Under the pieces are notes generated by a model. That model saw only the letters and a program-made list of their open reading frames with translations. It was not told the DNA's origin and searched no databases. A stretch of 57,788 nt of DNA. It comes from Thermoleophilia bacterium (GTDB lineage: Bacteria; Actinomycetota; Thermoleophilia; Solirubrobacterales; 70-9). Every line of letters begins with the position of its first letter. The stretch's first letter is position 1. This document shows, one piece after another, positions 7,120 through 16,782 of the stretch. The stretch spans positions 1 to 57,788 of the forward strand of contig JAENWT010000017.1 in the NCBI GenBank assembly GCA_016650125.1, given 5' to 3'. Made by a program: the position numbers and the translations under genes.

Positions 7120-9458
7120 GCGCGACGCTCAAGAACCTGAGGACAGGCGGCTGGCGGGTCGCAGTTCTCGCCGGCCTCGCTGCGGGACTCGCCATATCGC
7201 CCCATTGGGCACCACCGGGAGGACTGTCGCAGGCGGCGATCGCACTGATCCTGATCCTCGTCGCGCTCAACGACCGCGGGCGGTTCCCGCCCTTCGCGAT
7301 GGTTCTGGTTCTGCTCGCGGCGATCCTGGCCGGCACCGCCGCGGGCAGCTGGCGGATCGCCGCGATCGACGGTGGAGCGCTGGAGGTCGCGCCCGGGACC
7401 GACCTCGAGGTTGAGGGGTTCACCACCGGGGTGGTCAAGCACTCGATGGGGATGACCCGGGTCCCGGTTCAGGCCGAAGGCGGCCGGATCATGGTCGAGT
7501 CGGCCTGGGCGCCGCCCCGGATCGACACCGGCAGCGGGGTCGTTGCCGATGGTGTGGTCCAGAACCCACCCGACTTCTTCCGAGAGATGTACGAACGACA
7601 GGGCATCAAGCGGGTGCTGCAGGCCGGCGAAATCAGGCTCGATGGTGAGCGCCGGGGTGGGATGTCGGGGTGGGTCGATTCGCTGAGGAACCGGGCCGAG
7701 GCGGCTCTGGGGAGAGGCATGCCGGAACGGGAGGCGGCGCTCGCCCGCGGGTTCGTGCTGGGCCAGGACGACACGATCGACGAGACCACGAAGGACGACT
7801 TCCAGGCTTCCGGTCTGGCCCATCTGCTGGCGGTCAGCGGCCAGAACATTGTGCTGCTCGGCCTTCTCGCGATCCCGTTCATGGCGCTCGCCGGGTTCGG
7901 TCCGCGCACTCGACTCATCTGCGTCGCTGCGCTGATCCTGATCTACGTGCCATTGACCGGCGCCGGGGCGTCGATCCAGCGGGCCGGCGTGATGGGTATG
8001 GCCGGGCTGATCGCGCTGGCAGCGACCAGGCCGGCCTCACGGCTCTACGCGCTGGTCCTGGCCGCGGCGGTCACCCTCGCCTTAAACCCCAGGGCGGGGT
8101 CCGACATCGGCTGGCAGCTCAGCTTCGCGGCCGTGATCGGCATTTACCTTCTGACCGGCCCGCTCCAGGTCCGGCTGGCCAATCTGATCGGTCGCGGTGG
8201 CTGGCGAACCGGCCTGGTCGATGGTGCCGCAGTGACCGTCGCGGCGACCCTGGCGACGGCACCGCTGATGGCGTTCCATTTCGAGCGCTTCCCGGTCACG
8301 ACACTTGTGGCCAACCTGCTTGCCCTGCCGGCGGTGGCCCCGGCGATGTGGCTGGGCATGATCTCGGCGGCTCTCGGTCAGGTCGCGGACTGGATGGCAT
8401 TGCCGTTCAACTGGCTGAACGCACCGCTGTTGGCCTACATCGCCCAGGTGGCCGCCTGGTGCGGAGGACCGTCGTGGACCCAGCTCGATGTCAAGGTCAG
8501 CGGACCTTTCGATCTGATGCTGATCTACCTCGCGGTCGGGCTCGGCTGTGGTCTTTTGCTTCGGCTGACCCGCCCCCGGGACCCGAACGAGCCGGAGGAC
8601 CCGCGCCGTCGCCGGAACCGGGTCATCACCGGAATTGGCCTCCTGGCTGCTTTGGCCGCCGCGGTCGTCTTCGTCGCGGCCGTCCTTGGTGACCACCGCC
8701 GCCACCTGGACGCGCCACCGCCCGGAGGGGCCCGGATCGAAGTGCTGGACGTCGGCCAGGGCGACGCGATCCTGATCCGCCCGGCCAGCGGCGATCCGGT
8801 CCTGGTCGATGGCGGTCCTCCCGGGGAAGACCTCGAGGGTGCGCTCGAATCGGCGGACGTGGAGCGATTGGCCGCGGTGGTGCTGACGCACCGGCACCTC
8901 GACCACTTCGGCGGCCTCTACGACGTGTTCGGCGACCACCCGGTCGGGCATTTCCTCTTCGACGAAGTTCCTGCGTCGCTCGTCTCGGAGGCCAGGGACT
9001 CGGGCGCGGCAGTTGAGCGGGTCCATTCCGGGGAATCGTTCACGTTTGGTGGCGTCGAGGCCGACCTGCTCTGGCCGTCACCGAAGGCCCCCGGAGCGAG
9101 ACTGGCCGAAGACCCGAACACCCGGTCGGTGGTGGTCGAACTCGGAGTGGGGCGGTTTCACATGCTGCTCACCGGCGACGCGGAAGCCGAAGCGGCGCCG
9201 GTCGACCCAGGCCCTCTGGACGTGCTCAAGGTGGCACATCACGGCAGCGACGACGTCGGCCTGCCGGCCCTCCTCTCCGGGTCCGATCCGGAGTTGGCAC
9301 TGATCTCGGTGGGGAAGGGCAATTCGTACGGCCATCCGACCGCGGGGACGATGTCGGAACTCAGTGAAGCCGGAACGGAGGTCTTGCGCACCGATCAGGA
9401 TGGCACGATCTCGATCGTGATCGACCGCGAGGGCTACAGAGTCGAAACCGGCCATTGA
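7116..9458 (+). CDS. comEC: ComEC/Rec2-family DNA uptake channel, probable CTG start
   Basis: The frame is open from the comEA stop and encodes typical ComEC N-terminal membrane helices (WRVAVLAGLAAGLAISPHW, then AAIALILILVAL) well before the first ATG at 7299. No in-frame ATG, GTG or TTG exists upstream of 7299, so the best start is CTG 7116, overlapping the comEA TGA as CTGA; CTG 7137 is the alternative. This gives 780 residues. Next come the competence domain with many transmembrane helices, and a C-terminal metallo-beta-lactamase-like domain with HRHLDH near residue 592 and a later AHHGSDD. ComEC translocates single-stranded DNA across the membrane. Starting at 7299 would delete two conserved helices. 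Confidence 0.9.
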   Translation: MSATLKNLRTGGWRVAVLAGLAAGLAISPHWAPPGGLSQAAIALILILVALNDRGRFPPFAMVLVLLAAILAGTAAGSWRIAAIDGGALEVAPGTDLEVEGFTTGVVKHSMGMTRVPVQAEGGRIMVESAWAPPRIDTGSGVVADGVVQNPPDFFREMYERQGIKRVLQAGEIRLDGERRGGMSGWVDSLRNRAEAALGRGMPEREAALARGFVLGQDDTIDETTKDDFQASGLAHLLAVSGQNIVLLGLLAIPFMALAGFGPRTRLICVAALILIYVPLTGAGASIQRAGVMGMAGLIALAATRPASRLYALVLAAAVTLALNPRAGSDIGWQLSFAAVIGIYLLTGPLQVRLANLIGRGGWRTGLVDGAAVTVAATLATAPLMAFHFERFPVTTLVANLLALPAVAPAMWLGMISAALGQVADWMALPFNWLNAPLLAYIAQVAAWCGGPSWTQLDVKVSGPFDLMLIYLAVGLGCGLLLRLTRPRDPNEPEDPRRRRNRVITGIGLLAALAAAVVFVAAVLGDHRRHLDAPPPGGARIEVLDVGQGDAILIRPASGDPVLVDGGPPGEDLEGALESADVERLAAVVLTHRHLDHFGGLYDVFGDHPVGHFLFDEVPASLVSEARDSGAAVERVHSGESFTFGGVEADLLWPSPKAPGARLAEDPNTRSVVVELGVGRFHMLLTGDAEAEAAPVDPGPLDVLKVAHHGSDDVGLPALLSGSDPELALISVGKGNSYGHPTAGTMSELSEAGTEVLRTDQDGTISIVIDREGYRVETGH

Positions 9459-9476
9459 GTCCGCGCCAAAAGGCAC

Positions 9477-9521
9477 CGAGATCCCGAAAGTCGGCGATTA
9501 TCGCTGACTTTTGGGATCTCG
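9477..9521. terminator. Long 21-bp hairpin after comEC
   Basis: Arms 9477-9497 and 9501-9521 pair over 21 bp around a 3-nt TTA loop. Only two positions deviate, and both are G-U pairs in RNA. The hairpin lies 18 nt after the comEC stop and 45 nt before holA. No T-tract follows on the plus strand; a TTTT follows on the minus strand. A terminator is likely, but the length and near-perfection would also fit a processing site or a mobile palindrome. Confidence 0.55.
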
Positions 9522-9554
9522 CGGCCCCAGCACACGCGCCGCCGCCCGAGGCGG

Positions 9555-9560
9555 GACAAT
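9555..9560 (+). promoter_or_regulatory. -10-like box GACAAT before holA
   Basis: GACAAT ends 6 nt before the holA ATG at 9567. The same variant hexamer precedes rpsA. It follows the hairpin that probably terminates comEC, which fits a new transcription start here. Confidence 0.4.
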
Positions 9561-9566
9561 GCACCG

Positions 9567-10547
9567 ATGGCGGACGAGATGAAACCGGCGTACCTGATCC
9601 ACGGCGATGACATCGCCAAGATCGACGAGACCCGGGCGCGCCTGCGGAAGCGGGCCGAAGACGAAGGCGGCGCCGCCTCCCTCGAAATCTTCGATCCGGC
9701 CGAGAACCGCGGCAGTGCCGACGCCGACGCCCTGGTCGAGGCGATCTCGGCGATGTCGCTGATCCCGACCCGGCGTTATCTCCTGGCCGACCACATCGAG
9801 AAGTGGGGCAAGCGGCAGGCGGAACGGGTAACCGAAGCTGTGCTCGCCGCCCCGCCCGAAACCACGATCGTCCTGATAGCGCGCGGCAAGGTTCCGGCCG
9901 AAATGGCCAAGGCGGTGAAGAAGGTCGACGGCGACGTGCTTTCTTTCGCGGCCCCGAGTGCCCAGGAGCTGCCGATCCACCTGATCAAGCTCGCGGCGGC
10001 CCGCGACTTCGAGCTGACTCCCGACGCCGCCCGGTTCCTGATCTCGCACCTCGGCACCAACCTGACCCGGCTCTCGAACGAGCTGGACCGGCTCGCCATC
10101 TGGGCCGGCAAGGGCGGGCGGGTTGAAGACGAGGACCTCGACGAAATGGTGGCCGACGCCACCGAGACCAGCAACTTCGCCCTCGGGGACGCCCTGATTG
10201 CCGGTGACCGGGTGCGGGCGATCGAAATCGCCGAGGGACTGATCAGCCAGGGCTCGACCGCCGGCAGCGCCGTCTACCCGACTTCGACCAGCGTGCGGCG
10301 GGCCAACAAGGCGCTGAGCCTGCTCGAAGCGGGCCGGGCGCCGAATCAGATCGAACGCGAGCTCTCGATGCCGCCGTTCCTGGCGCGCAAGCTGATCAAT
10401 TCACTTTCCGGAGCTTCGGTCGCCGGCATGCGCGGGGCCACGATCGCGATGGCCGACCTCGAGATCTGGACCCGCGGCGGCGCCGAGTATCCGGACGAGC
10501 TGGCCCTCGACCTGGCGCTGCTCGCCGCAACCGATGAAGCCGGCTGA
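9567..10547 (+). CDS. holA: DNA polymerase III delta subunit
   Basis: The 326-residue protein matches HolA in length and organisation. The N-terminal clamp-binding AAA-like domain begins with PAYLIHGDD. A middle region contains the typical run LTRLSNELDRLAIWAG, and the C-terminal collar helices follow (NQIERELSMPPFLARKLI). HolA opens the sliding clamp within the clamp-loader complex during replication. As usual for delta, no functional Walker motif is seen. Its neighbours comEC upstream and rpsT in convergent orientation are a common bacterial arrangement. It converges on rpsT with a 33-bp gap that holds no clear terminator. Confidence 0.93.
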   Translation: MADEMKPAYLIHGDDIAKIDETRARLRKRAEDEGGAASLEIFDPAENRGSADADALVEAISAMSLIPTRRYLLADHIEKWGKRQAERVTEAVLAAPPETTIVLIARGKVPAEMAKAVKKVDGDVLSFAAPSAQELPIHLIKLAAARDFELTPDAARFLISHLGTNLTRLSNELDRLAIWAGKGGRVEDEDLDEMVADATETSNFALGDALIAGDRVRAIEIAEGLISQGSTAGSAVYPTSTSVRRANKALSLLEAGRAPNQIERELSMPPFLARKLINSLSGASVAGMRGATIAMADLEIWTRGGAEYPDELALDLALLAATDEAG

Positions 10548-10580
10548 GCCGGCCACATGAAGGGGTGCGGAGAGGAGTCC

Positions 10581-10841
10581 TTAGGCGCCGGTGGCGACGC
10601 GTGCTGCGCGGGACTTCTTGCGGGCACCGTTACGACGGTGGATGGCGCCACGCTGAACGGCCTTGTCGATCTTGGAGACGAGCACGCGGTGCTCGGTTTC
10701 CACAGATTCGGCATTGCCGTCTTTCGCCGCGGTTTCAAGGCGGTGGAAGTAAGTCTTGATCGCGCTGGTAAGACGTCGGTTTTCGACGCGCTCACGCTCG
10801 GTGCGAAGGATTCGTTTTTTCTGTGAGGCTATGTTGGCCAT
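10581..10841 (-). CDS. rpsT: Small ribosomal subunit protein bS20
   Basis: The gene encodes 86 residues starting MANIASQKKRILRTERE, rich in Lys and Arg, and containing IKTYFHRLETAAKDG and KAVQRGAIHRRNGARKKSRAARV. These are hallmarks of S20, which binds 16S rRNA in the body of the 30S subunit. The start is the ATG at 10841, preceded by a weak purine run (GAAAAG). The same frame remains open another 31 codons upstream, but that stretch does not resemble S20. A TATAGT box about 50 nt upstream gives it a real leader, which could carry S20 autoregulation (known in E. coli, inferred here). Confidence 0.95.
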   Translation of the reverse strand: MANIASQKKRILRTERERVENRRLTSAIKTYFHRLETAAKDGNAESVETEHRVLVSKIDKAVQRGAIHRRNGARKKSRAARVATGA

Positions 10842-10892
10842 GATCTTTTCGTCTGCCTGCTGTCGGGGGAATTCCCTCACAAGCGGTCGCCG

Positions 10893-10900
10893 ACTATAGC
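10893..10900. promoter_or_regulatory. Overlapping divergent -10 boxes for rpsT and murJ
   Basis: The minus strand reads TATAGT at 10898-10893, facing rpsT. The plus strand reads TATAGC at 10895-10900, facing murJ. The two promoters overlap, so polymerase can use only one at a time. Confidence 0.45.
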
Positions 10901-10934
10901 GATAGCGACCTTGGAAACGCCCTCCGACCCCCAT

Positions 10935-12815
10935 ATGAAGCCGACTGAGGATTCAGGACTCGATGCATTCGAGGCCGCCGCGGCGCGCGCGGAAGAGGCC
11001 CTGAGCCGAATCACGGAGCGGCTGGCACCCCAGGAAGCGGCTCCGGAGGTGGAGGCGCCGGCTACTGAAGTACCGGAGGTGGCCCCGGAAATACCCGAGC
11101 CGGCCCCGGAACCGGCCCCAGCGGAGCCGGAGCCGGAGCCGGAGCCGGAGCTGGCCGAGCCTCCGCCGAAGTTCTGGACCGCCCGGGGCGAACTCGGGGA
11201 AGAGGGCGGAGTCGCCTCGCCCCTGACCGAAGCGGTGGTCGGGGCCGAGACGAAGCGGGCCGGGCCGGGCAAGCTCGCCAAGTCCACCGCCTTCTTCTCG
11301 ATCGCTACCGCCGCCTCGCGGGTGGCCGGCCTCGGGCGTGAGGTCGTCGCGGCTGGTTACTTCGGCATCTCGGGGCCGATGTCGGCCTTCACCGTGGCTT
11401 TCCAGGTGCCCAACCTGATCCGGGCCCTGTTCGCCGACGCCGCGCTGCAGCCGGCGTTCGTCCCGATCTTCACCGAGCAGATCGAGCGGGGCCGGGTCAA
11501 GGAAGCCTTCCGTATGGCCTCGACCCTGATCCTGCTGGTGACCATGGTCCTCGGCGCGATCACGGCCTTCTTCGTGCTCTTCGCCAGCTTCCTGATGCCG
11601 CTCTTCGCTCCCGGCTTCACCGGCGAAATCGAGTCGCTGATGATCGTCCTCTCGCAGATCATGTTCCCGATCCTCATCCTGCTCGGCGTGACCGGGGTCG
11701 TGGTCGGCATCCTCAACAGCTACGACCGCTTCGGCGCCTTCGCGATCTCGCCGCTCTTCTGGAACCTGACGATCATCACCGTGGTCATCGCCACGGTCCC
11801 GCTCTTCTCCGAGGAGCACCAGATATACGCCTACGCGATCGGAGTCCTGGCGGGCACCGTGGTCCAGCTGCTGATCCCCACCTGGGACCTGCGAAACACG
11901 CCGTTCCACTTCACGCTCAAGGTCAATTTCAAGGATCCGAACGTGCGCCGGGTCCTATTGCTGATGATCCCGGTGACGCTCAGCCTCGGCCTGATCAACT
12001 TCAACCTGCTGATCAACAGCTTCTTCGGCAGCCTCGTGAGCGACGAAGCGCCGGCGGCGATCGACAAGGCGTTCCGGGTATATCAGCTGCCGCAGGGCAT
12101 CTTCTCGGTGGCGATCGCGACCGTCCTCTTTCCGACCCTGGCGCGTTTCGCCACCCGGGGTGACTTCGAGAACCTGCGAAAGACCCTGGCCAAGGGGATG
12201 CGTCAGATCGTATTCGTCCTGCTGCCGGCCACTGCCGCGATCCTGGTGCTCGCCGAGCCGATGATCCGCATCGTCTTCCAGCGCGGCGAATTCGGTCCGG
12301 CCCAGACGGAGCTGGTCGCGACCGCGCTCTTCTGGTTCGCCTTCTCACTGCCGACCAACGGCATGTTCCTGCTGCTCAGCCGAACGTTCTTCGGACTGCA
12401 GCAGCCGTGGATCCCGACCGCCATCGCCGGCGGCAACCTGGTCATCACCGGAGTCGCATCGTTTCTTCTCTACAAGCCGTTCGGTGTCGCCGGGATCGTC
12501 GCCGCCACCGCGATCGCCACGACCACGTCGGTCATCGCCCAGGTGATCCTGCTGAGACCGCGCATCGGGGGAATCGACGCACCCGCGTTCATCTTCTCGA
12601 CGGTGAGGATCCTGATCGGGTCGGCCGTGCTGGCGGGTGTCTCGTATGAGATATGGGACCTGCTCGACCACCTGCTCGGCCGGGAGATCCTCGGGCAGAT
12701 CATCTCGATCTCGGTCGCGCTGGCGACAGGCGGCATCGCCTACGTCGCCGTTTGTCAGCTCCTCCGGGTGCCTGAGCTCGAACAGATCATGAACCTCGTG
12801 CGGCGGCGCGCGTGA
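10935..12815 (+). CDS. murJ: MurJ-type lipid II flippase with long acidic/proline-rich N-terminal tail
   Basis: The membrane core (MVIN/MurJ family) begins near residue 110 with STAFFSIATAASRVAGLGREVVAAGYFG and FQVPNLIRALFADAALQPAFVPIF, and shows about 14 hydrophobic segments. MurJ flips undecaprenyl-linked lipid II across the cytoplasmic membrane for peptidoglycan synthesis. The N-terminal 110 residues are an unusual cytoplasmic Ala/Pro/Glu-rich extension with tandem Pro-Glu repeats, and no known domain is seen in it. I chose ATG 10935; the frame also allows TTG 10911. The gene ends in a GTGA overlap with the next gene. Family assignment is firm; the tail's role is unknown. Confidence 0.93.
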   Translation: MKPTEDSGLDAFEAAAARAEEALSRITERLAPQEAAPEVEAPATEVPEVAPEIPEPAPEPAPAEPEPEPEPELAEPPPKFWTARGELGEEGGVASPLTEAVVGAETKRAGPGKLAKSTAFFSIATAASRVAGLGREVVAAGYFGISGPMSAFTVAFQVPNLIRALFADAALQPAFVPIFTEQIERGRVKEAFRMASTLILLVTMVLGAITAFFVLFASFLMPLFAPGFTGEIESLMIVLSQIMFPILILLGVTGVVVGILNSYDRFGAFAISPLFWNLTIITVVIATVPLFSEEHQIYAYAIGVLAGTVVQLLIPTWDLRNTPFHFTLKVNFKDPNVRRVLLLMIPVTLSLGLINFNLLINSFFGSLVSDEAPAAIDKAFRVYQLPQGIFSVAIATVLFPTLARFATRGDFENLRKTLAKGMRQIVFVLLPATAAILVLAEPMIRIVFQRGEFGPAQTELVATALFWFAFSLPTNGMFLLLSRTFFGLQQPWIPTAIAGGNLVITGVASFLLYKPFGVAGIVAATAIATTTSVIAQVILLRPRIGGIDAPAFIFSTVRILIGSAVLAGVSYEIWDLLDHLLGREILGQIISISVALATGGIAYVAVCQLLRVPELEQIMNLVRRRA

Positions 12816-14863
12816 GCTTCGTGCAAGTCCTGGCCGGCACCTGCGGCCTTCTGATCGGGGCTGCATTGGCCGGTTACATCGCGGTGAACCTGCGCGCCCG
12901 CCTGCTGCCCGGCTGGTCCGGCCCGGTCGCCTGGGCCGCGACGCTGATCCTGGCGACCCTGACGGTCATCCTGCTCGCCCTGCTCCCGGGCACCTTCGGC
13001 CTGCTCTCCGGATGGCTGGTCCTGCTCCTGCTGGGTCTCGCCGCCGCGACCATCTGGCGGTGGGGAGGCCGCATCCCGGCGGTGCGGGGAGGCAGCCCGC
13101 TGGTCCACGTCCCGGCCTCGACCCTGCTCAACTGGACCGGCTTCGCGATCGCCGCGGCGGCCTTCGGGGCGTTCACCATCGGCATGCGGCTGAAGTTCGG
13201 GACCGGCATGACCGGCTTCGATTCGACTTGGTACCACGGGCCCTTCGCGGCGGGCATCAGCCAGAGCGGCGACACCTTCTCGCTCCACTACCTGGCGCCG
13301 CAGTTCCTGACCTGGTTCTACCCGCAGAACTCGGAGATCATCCATTCGCTGGGCATGTTCGCTTACGGCAACGACCTCGCTTCGCCGCTGATCAACGCCG
13401 GATGGTTCAGCGCCTGCCTGCTGGCGGCCTGGTGCATCGGGCGTCCCTACGGTGGCGCCCCGATCTCCCTGGCGGGGGTCGCGATCGTGCTCGCCTCGAC
13501 CGCGATGGCCGACCAGGCCGGCGAGGCGCGCAACGACATCGTCGGCACCTTCTTCGTCCTGGCGGCACTGGCGATCCTGATCAACGCCGCGGCCGGTGGG
13601 CGCCGGATCACCCTCGGGCCGGTCCTGGTGGTGGCGATCGCGGCCGGCCTCGCGGCCGGCACCAAGGTCAACTTCATCCCGGCGGCACTTGCCCTGGCGA
13701 TCGGCGCGATCGTCCTGGCGCAGCCGGTCCTGCGCCGGCGGGCGGTCCTCGCGGCCCTCGGCGGCCTTTCGCTCGGAGGGCTCTACTTCTACTTCCGGAA
13801 CCTGGTCCACAGCGGCAACCCGTTGCCGTGGATCAACCACATCGGTCCGATCGGGCTGCCCGGGCCGGCCCAAAACGTAGGCGGGCGTGACGCGGGATCG
13901 GTCTGGGGCTACCTGACCGATCCCGGAGTGATCGGTGACTGGTTCCTGCCGGGCTTCGGCGACGGTTTCGGAGACGGCTGGATCATCCTGGCCGTGCTGT
14001 CCCTGATCTCGTTCGGTTTCTGTTTCAGCCGAGACTCGGGTCCGGCCCGGCGCACCGCCGCCGCGGTCGGCGTGGCCCTGGTGCTGGCCTGGCTCGTGGC
14101 CCCGACCTCGGCTTCGGGTCCCGCCGGGGAGCCCAACGGCTTTGTCTCCGGACTTCGGTACCTTGCGCCGGCACTCGCCGTCGCGATGGCGCTCCTCGGC
14201 AGCGCGGTCGGACCCCAGAAGCCGGGGATCCGCTGGTTGGTCATCGCCGTGATCGCCCTGCTGGCTCCGTTCACGATCGCGATCAGCGATTCGGCAGGCT
14301 TCCGCCAGGTCCTCGGCGGCGTGTTCGTGGCCGCGGCGGTGTTTTTCGTTCTTATCGTCGTCACCCGGGCGTATCGGTCGGGCTGGTCGAAACCGCGGGT
14401 AGCGCTCGTCGCGGGAGCGGTGCTGGTCACGATCCTGGCTGGACAGGCAGTCCAGACCTCTTACTTCGACCAGCGATACGAACACCCGGACTTCACGACG
14501 CCCGGCCTCAATCAGGCCTTTGCCTGGGCCCAGACGGTGGAAGACAAATCGATCGCGACCAACGCCACGCGCCAGTACCCGCTGTTCGGCCGGCACCTCG
14601 ACAACGACGTCCAGTTCATCGGAGTCCACGAAAAACACGCGGGGTTTGTCGAGCCCGACAGCTGCGAGGCGTTCCGGCAACGGGTCGCCGACGGGGAGTA
14701 TGACTACCTCGTGGTCACCCTCGACCGCCCGTCGCCGAACCGCGAGTTTCCCCGAGAATCGGGCTGGATCGCGGATGACCCCGCGGTCACGCAGGTACTG
14801 CGCAAGGAACCGACGGTCGTCTACAGGCTGGACGGCAAGCCCGATCCGGCCCTCTGCGGCTAG
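12812..14863 (+). CDS. Polytopic membrane protein, probable GT-C-type glycosyltransferase
   Basis: The 683-residue protein starts at GTG overlapping the murJ stop by 4 bp, so the two are translationally coupled. It has about 12-14 hydrophobic segments. An early extracellular loop contains GFDSTWYHGPFAAG, where an acidic residue after the first helices recalls the catalytic Asp of GT-C enzymes that use polyprenyl-phosphate sugars. Later come NDIVGTFFVLAALAIL and a soluble C-terminal domain of about 110 residues. Coupling to MurJ suggests a role in envelope glycan assembly. The GT-C call rests on topology and the loop motif only; substrate and linkage are unknown. Confidence 0.6.
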   Translation: MSFVQVLAGTCGLLIGAALAGYIAVNLRARLLPGWSGPVAWAATLILATLTVILLALLPGTFGLLSGWLVLLLLGLAAATIWRWGGRIPAVRGGSPLVHVPASTLLNWTGFAIAAAAFGAFTIGMRLKFGTGMTGFDSTWYHGPFAAGISQSGDTFSLHYLAPQFLTWFYPQNSEIIHSLGMFAYGNDLASPLINAGWFSACLLAAWCIGRPYGGAPISLAGVAIVLASTAMADQAGEARNDIVGTFFVLAALAILINAAAGGRRITLGPVLVVAIAAGLAAGTKVNFIPAALALAIGAIVLAQPVLRRRAVLAALGGLSLGGLYFYFRNLVHSGNPLPWINHIGPIGLPGPAQNVGGRDAGSVWGYLTDPGVIGDWFLPGFGDGFGDGWIILAVLSLISFGFCFSRDSGPARRTAAAVGVALVLAWLVAPTSASGPAGEPNGFVSGLRYLAPALAVAMALLGSAVGPQKPGIRWLVIAVIALLAPFTIAISDSAGFRQVLGGVFVAAAVFFVLIVVTRAYRSGWSKPRVALVAGAVLVTILAGQAVQTSYFDQRYEHPDFTTPGLNQAFAWAQTVEDKSIATNATRQYPLFGRHLDNDVQFIGVHEKHAGFVEPDSCEAFRQRVADGEYDYLVVTLDRPSPNREFPRESGWIADDPAVTQVLRKEPTVVYRLDGKPDPALCG

Positions 14864-14917
14864 CGGATTCAACGGCATGCAGAGCTCGCCACCGCACTGC
14901 TCCGCCGCTGAATCCGC
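14863..14917 (+). terminator. Hairpin after the membrane glycosyltransferase gene
   Basis: Arms GCGGATTCAACGGC (14863-14876) and GCCGCTGAATCCGC (14904-14917) pair over 13 of 14 positions, with a 27-nt loop, starting at the TAG stop. No T-tract follows. It separates the murJ unit from lepA. Confidence 0.5.
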
Positions 14918-14967
14918 TCTGATTGGAACTCCCCGGAACGCCCGGCTCGCCATACTCCCAAGACTCA

Positions 14968-16761
<1,794 letters not shown>

Positions 16762-16782
16762 CTTGGAGAAAATGGACTGCGC

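Noticed and set aside
7299-7301. ATG 7299 as the comEC start
   Set aside because: It would remove two conserved membrane helices encoded in an uninterrupted frame upstream.
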